NCBI GenBank assembly: GCA_030597945.1
Contig: JAUVQW010000083.1
Coordinates: 1 to 5,555, forward strand
Length of the DNA: 5,555 nucleotides
From: Actinomycetes bacterium
GTDB taxonomy: Bacteria; Actinomycetota; Aquicultoria; CAJVYJ01
Direction: 5' to 3'
How positions within the stretch are numbered: position 1 is the first letter of the stretch; each line of letters starts with the position of its first letter. Made by a program: the position numbers and the translations under genes. The notes below the pieces were generated by a model. It worked only from the letters and a program-made list of their open reading frames with translations. It was not told the origin of the DNA and searched no databases. Shown here piece after piece: positions 1 to 4,626 of this stretch.

Positions 1-221
1 AAGAGAAAATCCTGGCAGCACATCGGGCGGGCATAGACAAGGTGATCATGCCCAGCGATAACGAAAAAGATCTTGAGCTCGTCCCTAAACAAGTAAGAGA
101 CGAACTGGAGTTCATCTTTGTCGATCATATGGATGAAGTCTTAAAAGCGGCGCTTGATGATGGTCAAACTCAAAAAAAGACAAAAAAACCCAGAAAAAAA
201 CAAACAAGTAAAAGCAAATAG
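1..221 (+). CDS. lon: ATP-dependent Lon protease, C-terminal end (5' part outside window)
   Basis: This is the last part of the S16 peptidase domain of Lon, the cytoplasmic AAA+ serine protease that degrades misfolded and regulatory proteins. Reading starts at base 3 (EKILAAHRAGIDKVIMP...) and matches the stretch that follows the catalytic lysine in Lon families (GGLKEKxLAAHRxGI). Bases 1-2 (aa) fit the end of an AAA codon for that lysine, so the window boundary falls on the catalytic Lys. The family-typical segment NEKDLELVPKQVRDELEF and the helix HMDEVLKAAL follow. After this normal end the protein continues for about 18 residues (QTQKKTKKPRKKQTSKSK), of which 8 are Lys and 1 Arg. Such a basic tail is not part of the standard Lon core. 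The stop is TAG at 219-221. Identity is secure; the role of the tail is unknown. Confidence 0.95.
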   Translation, partial: EKILAAHRAGIDKVIMPSDNEKDLELVPKQVRDELEFIFVDHMDEVLKAALDDGQTQKKTKKPRKKQTSKSK

Positions 222-234
222 ATCGCTCGATCTA
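219..234 (+). terminator. Weak hairpin overlapping the lon stop codon
   Basis: The arms tagatc (219-224) and gatcta (229-234) form a perfect 6-bp stem with a gctc loop, and the TAG stop lies inside the left arm. It is followed by taaaattttg, a poor U-tract, so termination would be weak at best. It is the only hairpin right after lon. Confidence 0.3.
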
Positions 235-259
235 TAAAATTTTGTACCTATTGGAATAA

Positions 260-305
260 ACCTCCTTTTTTTGGAAAGATTTAAAGTAACGTCCAAATAG
301 GAGGT
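260..305 (+). promoter_or_regulatory. Possible Shine-Dalgarno-sequestering hairpin in the leader of the 310 gene
   Basis: The ribosome binding site aggaggt (299-305), five bases before the ATG at 310, has a perfect 7-base complement, acctcct, at 260-266 in the same leader. A second upstream segment, cctattgg (247-254), can pair instead with ccaaatagg (293-301), leaving one bulged A. The two left segments compete for overlapping right-hand bases, as in translational switches. No known riboswitch or leader family is recognised. The 32-nt loop and short stem make this tentative. Confidence 0.3.
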
Positions 306-309
306 ATAT

Positions 310-609
310 ATGAGATACGTATTGTCTTTTAATATCGTCCCGGGCAAGGGAGAAGAGTTTTGGAGCTTTGTAAATTCCAGGGTTATCCCGTTCTGGGAAA
401 AATTTGATCAAGTAAAATCTGTCGAAATATTCACTACCCTGGGTGGGGAGACACTATATGAGGCATATGTAGAAATGCCTGACTATAAGACATTCGATAA
501 TATTAGCCAAGATAGTGAGTTTGAACCGGTCTCTGTCGAGTTTCTGACCTTGACCCAAAACCTTCATAGAAAGTTTCTAACAGAAGAACGCCAAGTAGTG
601 GTCCACTGA
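310..609 (+). CDS. Small dimeric alpha/beta-barrel-like protein (ABM/Dabb-type fold), function unknown
   Basis: A 99-residue cytoplasmic protein with no signal peptide or membrane segment. The predicted order is a beta strand (MRYVLSFNIVPG), a long amphipathic helix (about 13-35, EEFWSFVNSRVIPFWEKF), a strand (VKSVEIFTTLGG), another strand (ETLYEAYVEMPD), a short helix starting at YKTFDNI, then a C-terminal helix. The length and this beta-alpha-beta-beta pattern fit the ferredoxin-like halves of dimeric alpha/beta barrels, such as antibiotic-biosynthesis-monooxygenase-like and stress-responsive barrel proteins. These bind small molecules or haem, or form oligomers. No catalytic residue can be assigned. 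The start is firm: taggaggt at 298-305 sits five bases before the ATG. It follows lon in the same direction after 88 bases and converges on the ferredoxin gene. Fold assignment is by pattern only. Confidence 0.75.
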   Translation: MRYVLSFNIVPGKGEEFWSFVNSRVIPFWEKFDQVKSVEIFTTLGGETLYEAYVEMPDYKTFDNISQDSEFEPVSVEFLTLTQNLHRKFLTEERQVVVH

Positions 610-632
610 TAACTCAAGTTAAAATACTTTTC

Positions 633-650
633 ACGCAGCCATACTGGCGT
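633..650. terminator. Weak hairpin between two converging genes
   Basis: The arms acgcag (633-638) and ctggcgt (644-650) pair with one bulged G around a five-base loop, midway in the 69-bp gap between the converging stops at 609 and 679. The following bases are only moderately T-rich in either direction. It may serve both genes, but the stem is short. Confidence 0.3.
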
Positions 651-678
651 TCTTTAAGATTTAGTTTATACGATACTT

Positions 679-870
679 TTATTCATCTACGACGATCGCC
701 GATGTCGGACACTCCTCGATTGCTTCTTCGATTTTGCCATCGAGGCTATCATCAGGGTCCTCATTGATAACATAGGCAAGCCCATCGTCTCGAAGTTCAT
801 ACACTTCGGGACAGATCTCTTCGCAGATCCCATCACCAATACACTCGTCGTGGATAATTTTTGTCTTCAA
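679..870 (-). CDS. One-cluster [4Fe-4S]/[3Fe-4S] ferredoxin with an Asp ligand position
   Basis: A 63-residue soluble electron carrier. The cluster motif is C10-I-G-D13-G-I-C16-E-E-I-C20-P with the distal ligand at C54 (CPTSAI), the layout of single-cluster bacterial and archaeal ferredoxins of about 60 residues. The second cysteine is replaced by Asp13 (codon gat), the arrangement known from Pyrococcus furiosus ferredoxin and Desulfovibrio ferredoxin III. There the cluster can be Asp-ligated [4Fe-4S] or convert to [3Fe-4S]. The extra disulfide cysteine of the Pyrococcus protein, eight residues before the last ligand, is Lys46 here. The protein is very acidic, as usual for the family. The start is TTG at 868-870, supported by an ideal aaggagg (minus strand of 879-885) eight bases upstream. 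It is a lone gene, so its redox partner cannot be named. Confidence 0.95.
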   Translation of the reverse strand: MKTKIIHDECIGDGICEEICPEVYELRDDGLAYVINEDPDDSLDGKIEEAIEECPTSAIVVDE

Positions 871-926
871 CTAAAGCTCCTCCTTTTCAAGACTGCAGCT
901 ACTCGTGTCGAAACCGCTGAGGCCAT

Positions 927-955
927 ATTATAGAATAAATAAATATAGTTTGCTA
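927..955 (-). promoter_or_regulatory. Sigma-70-type promoter for the ferredoxin gene
   Basis: On the minus strand a perfect TATAAT lies at 932-927. A weak -35 (tagcaa, 955-950) sits 17 bases upstream. Transcription would start near 920, leaving a leader of about 50 bases before the TTG start. Confidence 0.55.
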
Positions 956-1030
956 CTATTAATTTTCATTTTTTTTTAAAGACCCTTAGAGCAAGTGATT
1001 GCTAGGAAAATGCCCTCAATTATTATATTA

Positions 1031-1060
1031 TTGGAAACAGTATCATGATAACCATATAAA
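1031..1060 (+). promoter_or_regulatory. Promoter for the 1091 membrane protein gene, with a palindrome in its spacer
   Basis: TTGGAA (1031-1036) and TATAAA (1055-1060) are spaced by 18 bases, giving a start near 1067 and a short leader. A perfect 10-bp palindrome, tatcatgata (1041-1050), lies between the two hexamers, where a repressor or activator could sit. It may be chance in AT-rich DNA. Confidence 0.45.
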
Positions 1061-1090
1061 AATATTTCTACCAAAAAAAGAGGTGTAAAA

Positions 1091-1561
1091 ATGGCCGTCG
1101 AGTACAGCGCGAAGGGGCAGACTTATAAAGGGATATCAAGGGCATTAAAACTGGTTGCTTTCCTATTTCTTATCGCCACTATCATTATTCTGGCTAGGAT
1201 CGTTTTTCTCTTTTTCGGCCAGCTTAATACTATTCCCGGTTACCAGTTTGTTCTGGATACATCAGAAATACTGATGCCACCTTTTGAAAATCTAGGATCC
1301 GTTACAACTCCATATGAAGGAATATTCGATATCGGTGCGACCGTTCTGCTTATAAGCGTGATCTTTATAGAATTCATCATCGGTGCTACCGCGTCATTCT
1401 TTAACAGAAGAGCGATAGACAATATCGTCTCTGAAAAAGCTTCGCAACTTTCTCATCCATCGGTACAAGTAAACATCTCTAACGATAATAATCAAAATGA
1501 TGATCTTGAGAAAGAATCTGCAGTAGATGTGGAAAGTGACGGCCAAAAGGTAAAAGACTGA
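1091..1561 (+). CDS. Two-helix membrane protein resembling one YggT repeat
   Basis: A 156-residue integral membrane protein. Helices are predicted at about residues 20-43 and 80-104. Between them, the stretch ILARIVFLFF, then PGYQFVLDTSEILMPPFENL, then GIFDIGATVLLISVIFIE follows the YggT order: a helix with Ala-Arg, a loop with a Pro-Phe motif, then Asp before the next helix. YggT proteins usually carry two such repeats; this one has a single repeat plus a hydrophilic Asn/Asp/Glu-rich tail (about 108-156), probably cytoplasmic. YggT members are linked to osmotic tolerance and envelope assembly, but the biochemical role is unsettled. The start is supported by gaggtg (1080-1085), five bases before ATG. 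The gene converges on the Nudix gene, with only nine bases between stops and no clear terminator, so the two transcripts may overlap. Membrane nature is certain; family membership is moderate. Confidence 0.75.
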   Translation: MAVEYSAKGQTYKGISRALKLVAFLFLIATIIILARIVFLFFGQLNTIPGYQFVLDTSEILMPPFENLGSVTTPYEGIFDIGATVLLISVIFIEFIIGATASFFNRRAIDNIVSEKASQLSHPSVQVNISNDNNQNDDLEKESAVDVESDGQKVKD

Positions 1562-1570
1562 TAGCCTCCT

Positions 1571-1984
1571 TTAAACCCGGTCTTCAATAACTCCACTGTT
1601 AAAAAACTCTCTAAAAGTAGGGCTAGTATCGAAGTTTTTTAGGTCCCCAGTTAATACCCAAGCAAAATCATCATGTTCTTTGCTAAGAGAGATTCCTTCT
1701 CCATCGCTAATTCCTTCCATGATGACATAGACAATCTTTTTATCCCCAAGAGATGACTCTGCGGTTCCAACTAATCCGGTTATCTCCGTTATCAAGCCGG
1801 TCTCCTCTTCCACCTCTCTTAAAAGAGCCGTTTCAAGACTTTCCCCATCATCCACTTTTCCACCGGGGAGTTCCCACGTTCCTGGGTTTCCTTTTGACTC
1901 CATCGATCTTTGGAGCAAAAGATACTGATTATTTTTGTCAACTAGTAGCATTTTTACCGATATATCATATTCGATCTTATCCAC
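1571..1984 (-). CDS. Nudix hydrolase (MutT-like nucleoside-diphosphate-linked substrate pyrophosphatase)
   Basis: A 137-residue cytoplasmic hydrolase with a complete Nudix box at residues 42-64: G42-x5-E48-x7-R56-E57-V-E-E60-E61-T-G63-L64, holding the Mg-binding glutamates. It is preceded by the usual strand VKMLLVDKNNQYLLLQR and the loop NPGTWELPGGK. Such enzymes hydrolyse X-linked nucleoside diphosphates. The WELPGGK context is common in MutT/8-oxo-dGTPase-like, NADH-pyrophosphatase-like and general housecleaning members, and the exact substrate cannot be read from sequence. The start codon is GTG (1984-1982), with aaagga five to six bases upstream; no in-frame ATG is nearby. Length is normal and all catalytic residues are present. 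It is separated by 246 bp from the DUF2461 gene upstream on the same strand, so it is probably its own unit. Weak promoter-like hexamers (TTGATA) occur in that gap but were not convincing. Confidence 0.95.
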   Translation of the reverse strand: MDKIEYDISVKMLLVDKNNQYLLLQRSMESKGNPGTWELPGGKVDDGESLETALLREVEEETGLITEITGLVGTAESSLGDKKIVYVIMEGISDGEGISLSKEHDDFAWVLTGDLKNFDTSPTFREFFNSGVIEDRV

Positions 1985-2081
1985 ATCAATCCTTTGATAC
2001 TTATGTCGTTTACACCAACTTATTCCTCTTAAATATCAAGATCCACATTTAAACACATTAACATTAATAACAAAATTATCG

Positions 2082-2100
2082 TAAGAGCTCTTAGCGCTTA
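2082..2100 (-). terminator. Short hairpin downstream of the DUF2461 gene
   Basis: The 19-base segment folds as an 8-position stem with one mismatch and a three-base loop. Part of it, taagagctctta (2082-2093), is a perfect palindrome. On the minus strand the tail is cgataattttg, weakly U-rich. It could end transcription from the gene at 2231-2902 before the Nudix gene, but it is not a strong terminator. Confidence 0.3.
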
Positions 2101-2195
2101 TTTAGGAATCGTTTAATCGCCAAAAACAATTCCTTGGTTGCCTTCGGCTTCGACAGCTTTTGTTTAAAAACTGTTCCAACAAAGGCGTGTTCCAA
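2091..2195 (-). pseudogene. Short Lys-rich coding remnant or micro-ORF in the gap after DUF2461
   Basis: From a possible TTG at 2195 the minus strand reads 34 residues, EHAFVGTVFKQKLSKPKATK then ELFLAIKRFLNKR, ending at TAA (2093-2091). The frame stays open further upstream, through the DUF2461 stop region, to about 2275, but no ATG or GTG is found and no good ribosome binding site precedes the TTG. The composition (basic, then an amphipathic helix) looks more protein-like than random AT-rich sequence. It could be the 3' end of a decayed gene or a chance frame. No family is recognised. Confidence 0.25.
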
Positions 2196-2230
2196 AATCT
2201 TCAGCTTGCTTTTAAGATTTATTCCTTTTG

Positions 2231-2902
2231 TTACTTTTCCTGAAGAGCAGCTCGAAAGAAGTGGTTTAGGTCTTTAGCGACGTTAAAATAATCCATCAAA
2301 ATGTCACTTAGATCATCACTCAATATGTTCGAGGAATCTAATTTTTTCATGTAGAAAAACTCTTTGTTAGCAATATAGGGTATCTTCTGCTCTATCTCTT
2401 TATACTCCTTTGGAAGACGCTTATTTCTTTCACCCTTTATACTGCCAAAACTTTTTATAAATTTTTTATCATTAATTAACTTAATGAATTTATCCTCTTC
2501 ATCGGCGATCTCTTTTCTAATCTTCTCGATTCCATCATTGTTAAGATGATGGGCACCGGCGCCTAGCGATATTTTGTCAAAAGAAAATTGATAATAATAA
2601 CCAGGTGAATTTACCCCTTTTCTTCCACCCCTTGCAATATTTGCCCCAAGATGTGTCTTATAGGGTGTCTTATCCTTAGCGAAACGTATATCCCGGTTGA
2701 TCCTGAAGATCACATCCTTTGCTTGGACATCCAACATTGGCTCTATCTCCCTTAACCGTTCGATCATCTCATCGGCAAACGCTTTAAATGGGTCTTTTAC
2801 CGATGTCTCATATCTCTTCCGGTTCAAATCGAACCAGGCCTTATTATTGTTTTTCGATAATTCTTTAAAAAATGCTAGAAAATCCTCGTTAAAGTAGGCC
2901 AT
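2231..2902 (-). CDS. DUF2461 / TIGR02453 family protein
   Basis: A 223-residue cytoplasmic protein, the usual length for the family. The hallmarks are in order: an N-terminal FLAFFKELSKNNNKAWFD (residues 8-25) followed by NRKRYE; the central signature FRINRDIRFAKDKTPYKTH (66-84), the most conserved block of the family; then a Gly-rich strand region GYYYQFSFDKISLGAG with His-His after it. Family members are widespread in bacteria and fungi and have no established biochemical function, so none is assigned. The start ATG (2902-2900) matches the family N-terminus. The upstream ggaaggt is about 12 bases away, longer than ideal, which may mean modest translation. It is a single gene with its own leader region. 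Confidence 0.93.
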   Translation of the reverse strand: MAYFNEDFLAFFKELSKNNNKAWFDLNRKRYETSVKDPFKAFADEMIERLREIEPMLDVQAKDVIFRINRDIRFAKDKTPYKTHLGANIARGGRKGVNSPGYYYQFSFDKISLGAGAHHLNNDGIEKIRKEIADEEDKFIKLINDKKFIKSFGSIKGERNKRLPKEYKEIEQKIPYIANKEFFYMKKLDSSNILSDDLSDILMDYFNVAKDLNHFFRAALQEK

Positions 2903-3042
2903 GAAAAGAACTTACCTTCCAAATATATTAATCATTTATTCCTGAAAACAAGCAATTAAAAAAGGTAGATCACGTACAATTTACCGACGCGTAGCAAGAT
3001 ATTTATTAAACGATAAACGCCGAGCTTTTAGTTGATTTGAAA
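2903..3042. other. 140-bp gap between DUF2461 and lipoprotein genes
   Basis: On the minus strand this AT-rich gap must end the lipoprotein transcript and start the DUF2461 transcript. A weak stem ggta/tacc (about 2965-2986), followed by a T6 run on the minus strand, is the best terminator candidate. TTGCTT followed after about 18 bases by TTAATA is a possible promoter. Neither is strong. No coding frame is seen. Confidence 0.3.
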
Positions 3043-3549
3043 TTACTTTAGATCAATGATCATATAACTGTCACTGGTGAGACGGTAACCCCCGGAACCA
3101 GCCGGAATTTCAAATATATAGATCACCCGCTTCATCTCCTTTGGGGGCAAATCTATCATATTGCCATCGGGCCAGCCGGCCATCTTTTTGATTGCTTCTA
3201 TCTCATTTCCATTTTGATCTATTAACCAGTAATCCCAAGTGGCAATATTTGAGTAAGTCGTTAGCGAGTTAGTAACATTTAAAGTGACATGGAAGTAAAC
3301 GTTTCCCGCGGCTGGTTTTTTTTCATTTTTTTTCGGCTCATGCGGACCGAATGTAATTAGCTGTATCTCTCTCTTTCGATCCTTTACGATCACTGGCTCT
3401 CTTTCTTCTTCAGTGGCTTTTTCGACCTCTTTCTTTTTTGATTCTTCTTTTTTGCTTTTAGAAGGTTCGCTGCTTGTTTGGCAGCCAAATGGAACACTTA
3501 GACTGAGAATAATTATTAGAGCGATCACTATAACCTTGACTCTTAACAT
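3043..3549 (-). CDS. DUF4352-like lipoprotein, copy A (charged linker)
   Basis: A 168-residue secreted lipoprotein. The start is the ATG at 3549-3547, because aaaggag lies six bases upstream; a longer frame beginning at 3588 has no such site. A basic-hydrophobic signal (MLRVKVIVIALIIILSLS) ends in VPFG-C23. The lipobox is not standard (Pro at -3, Phe at -2), but Cys23 and the polar residues after it make lipidation likely. Residues 24-62 form a Lys/Glu-rich charged linker, and the rest is a beta-rich domain. Its core, KPAAGNVYFHVTLNVTN then WDYWLIDQNGNEIE (about 78-118), fits the DUF4352/telokin-like immunoglobulin fold found in Gram-positive lipoproteins. The core aligns with the neighbour at 3769-4230, so the two are paralogues. 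The ligand or partner is unknown. Confidence 0.88.
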   Translation of the reverse strand: MLRVKVIVIALIIILSLSVPFGCQTSSEPSKSKKEESKKKEVEKATEEEREPVIVKDRKREIQLITFGPHEPKKNEKKPAAGNVYFHVTLNVTNSLTTYSNIATWDYWLIDQNGNEIEAIKKMAGWPDGNMIDLPPKEMKRVIYIFEIPAGSGGYRLTSDSYMIIDLK

Positions 3550-3586
3550 CGACGTCTCCTTTAAAAAAAATAAAAAACGTGAAATC

Positions 3587-3619
3587 ATTTGGATACAACA
3601 GTCTGTTATATTCCCAAAT
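3587..3619 (-). promoter_or_regulatory. Operator-like dyad over the promoter of lipoprotein A
   Basis: A -10-like TATAAC (minus strand of 3610-3605) lies about 55 bases before the lipoprotein A start. Centred at 3602 is an inverted repeat: aacag/ctgtt around one base, then ata/tat after one mismatch, then atttgg/ccaaat offset by two bases, in all 14 pairs over 33 bases. It covers the -10 and the expected start site, where a repressor would act. The -35 is poor. Alternatively, if transcription begins farther upstream, the RNA could fold into this hairpin ahead of the T-rich stretch at 3560-3577 and act as an attenuator. Confidence 0.4.
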
Positions 3620-3712
3620 TAACTACGTTCTCTCGCTTTTTTATAATTTTTTTTAGAGGCCGGTGCTTTTAAATCGGATGGAGTTCATCTCATGAAATTA
3701 CTTTAGAAAGAA

Positions 3713-3742
3713 AAGAAGCGCCGCGGGGTCGCGGCGCTTCTT
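3713..3742 (-). terminator. Strong intrinsic terminator of lipoprotein B
   Basis: A perfect 13-bp GC-rich stem (3713-3725 with 3730-3742) closes a four-base loop. On the minus strand it is followed by a T-rich run (ttttctttct), 26 bases after the stop of the 3769-4230 gene. It insulates the two lipoprotein genes from each other. Confidence 0.93.
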
Positions 3743-3768
3743 GTCTTATCGATATAATGCCTTCCCTA

Positions 3769-4230
3769 TCACAGTTTCACACCATCCGAATTAAAGGTGG
3801 TAAGGACAAGGCCTTTTAGATCCTCTGGTACTTCATATATCAATTTCAGTCTTAGGGTATCGTGTGGATCGATATCTTGCCTGATAGTTCCCCCAGACGA
3901 ATCGCTAATATCAATATATCCTTCTATCGTTCTCCCCTTTGGATCTTCGATCGTATAATCCCAGCTCGATGAGTCCCAAGGGTTGTCGCTCTCGTTGGTC
4001 AGATCAAGAGTCAGTTGGTAAAACACTTTTCCGGCCAACGGCTTTCTATTAGTTTTATTATCATAAAGCTTCTTTTCTACGACTTTTATCAGAAGATCGC
4101 CGTCTCTTAACGTATCACCGCTTCCGGGTACCGATGCCGGCTCGCCGTTAGATTCGATAGCAGGTCCGCAACCGACTAAGAACAGACTAAGACATATTGT
4201 TAGAATCAAAGATATCGAACTGATTTTCAT
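3769..4230 (-). CDS. DUF4352-like lipoprotein, copy B
   Basis: A 153-residue secreted lipoprotein. The start is the ATG at 4230-4228, since aaagga sits five bases upstream; a TTG six codons earlier in frame would itself overlap that site and is rejected. The signal peptide MKISSISLILTICLSLFLVGC has a canonical lipobox L-V-G-C21. A short Ser/Gly/Pro linker follows, then a beta-rich domain with KPLAGKVFYQLTLDLTN (63-79) and SWDYTIEDPKGRTIE (89-103), ending in IYEVPEDLKGLVLT. This is the DUF4352/telokin-like immunoglobulin pattern shared with copy A (KPxAGxV, TLxxTN, WDYxxxDxxGxxIE). Unlike copy A it lacks the charged linker. It has its own extended -10 promoter and strong terminator. Such domains are often found at the cell surface; the specific role is unknown. 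Confidence 0.92.
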   Translation of the reverse strand: MKISSISLILTICLSLFLVGCGPAIESNGEPASVPGSGDTLRDGDLLIKVVEKKLYDNKTNRKPLAGKVFYQLTLDLTNESDNPWDSSSWDYTIEDPKGRTIEGYIDISDSSGGTIRQDIDPHDTLRLKLIYEVPEDLKGLVLTTFNSDGVKL

Positions 4231-4310
4231 CCAGGTCCTTTCAATCAACGTTTAAATAAGTAAACAACCGACCTTACCTGCGTTAAAAGGTAATACAAGG
4301 AATCAAAAGC

Positions 4311-4319
4311 ATTTTACCA
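4311..4319 (-). promoter_or_regulatory. Extended -10 promoter of lipoprotein B
   Basis: The minus strand reads TGG-TAAAAT (4319-4311), a TGn extended -10 with five of six consensus bases. No good -35 is present, as is tolerated for extended -10 promoters. The start would be near 4304, giving a leader of about 74 bases that contains the small hairpin at 4274-4293. Confidence 0.4.
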
Positions 4320-4413
4320 TAGGAAGCAAAATAACGCTAAATAAGCCTTTGATTTTTTCTTTTTGAAAGAAGATGTAAATATTTCGATCCCGTCTAACGT
4401 TGACAGCGAGCTC

Positions 4414-4511
4414 TTAATCGATTATCTCTTTCTTGACCAGACTTATTTTAACAATCTCTTTTGCATCGAAAGGCAGTTTATATTCTTTTAGGCTTCTTTG
4501 GCTTCAACCAT
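4414..4511 (-). pseudogene. Frameshifted micro-gene (about 33 codons)
   Basis: On the minus strand an ATG (4511-4509) with aagggg eight bases upstream opens MVEAKEA and then hits TAA. In the -1 frame the sequence continues as KEYKLPFDAKEIVKISLVKK followed by EIID and TAA (4416-4414). The span is 98 bases, one short of 33 codons, so restoring a single base near 4490 would give one continuous small acidic/basic protein with a proper start, ribosome binding site and stop. No slippery heptamer precedes the shift, so programmed frameshifting is unlikely. Sequencing error or decay by a one-base deletion is the simplest reading. No family is recognised. Confidence 0.4.
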
Positions 4512-4578
4512 TATAGTGACCCCTTAAATATAATGATTAACGCATAGTTGCTTAAGGCTTTCACTCTCTATGGTCTTC

Positions 4579-4601
4579 TACTATTTAGAGTTATAATAGT
4601 A
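4579..4601 (+). promoter_or_regulatory. -10 element with overlapping inverted repeat upstream of the kinase-like gene
   Basis: A perfect TATAAT (4592-4597) lies 29 bases before the ATG at 4627. The -35 region (tatggt, 4569-4574) is poor. A perfect 7-bp inverted repeat, tactatt (4579-4585) and aatagta (4595-4601), overlaps the -10 and looks like an operator, suggesting dependence on a regulator. Confidence 0.4.
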
Positions 4602-4626
4602 ACAATATCAACTGGTCAAGGGACCT

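Larger units (their letters stand above)
3038..3707 (+). repeat. 15-bp direct repeat bracketing lipoprotein gene A
   Basis: The sequence tgaaattactttaga occurs at 3038-3052, spanning the stop codon of lipoprotein A, and again at 3693-3707, just past the terminator of lipoprotein B. Entry coordinates span both copies. The match is exact but short. It may be a scar of the duplication that made the two lipoproteins, or chance in AT-rich DNA. Confidence 0.4.
4231..4626. other. 396-bp divergent intergenic region
   Basis: This stretch separates lipoprotein B (leftward) from the kinase-like gene (rightward). From left to right it holds a 6-bp hairpin in the leader of lipoprotein B (ttacct 4274-4279 with aggtaa 4288-4293), the lipoprotein B extended -10 promoter (4311-4319), an AT-rich featureless part (about 4320-4410), a frameshifted micro-gene on the minus strand (4414-4511), and the -10 region of the kinase-like gene (4579-4601). 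No RNA gene or repeat array is seen. Confidence 0.5.

Noticed and set aside
141..347. Minus-strand open frame of 68 codons across the lon end and the next gene start
   Set aside because: It lies antisense to the lon tail and the next gene's leader. Its hydrophobic, Lys/Phe-rich content comes from poly-A/T tracts, and the plus-strand genes explain the region.
1753..2052. Plus-strand open frame of 99 codons over the Nudix gene
   Set aside because: It is antisense to a complete Nudix box, with a Pro/Leu/Ser-rich composition typical of a shadow frame.
3550..3588. Longer N-terminus for lipoprotein A (13 extra residues)
   Set aside because: It would place the ribosome binding site aaaggag inside the coding region and put a non-signal stretch before the lipoprotein signal peptide.
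4231..4248. Earlier TTG start for lipoprotein B (6 extra residues)
   Set aside because: The aaagga site lies within those codons and serves the ATG at 4230, which begins a normal lipoprotein signal.
4480..4500. Programmed -1 frameshift in the micro-gene
   Set aside because: The bases before the TAA (aaagaagcc) form no X-XXY-YYZ slippery heptamer and no stimulatory structure is evident, so a simple one-base loss is more likely.
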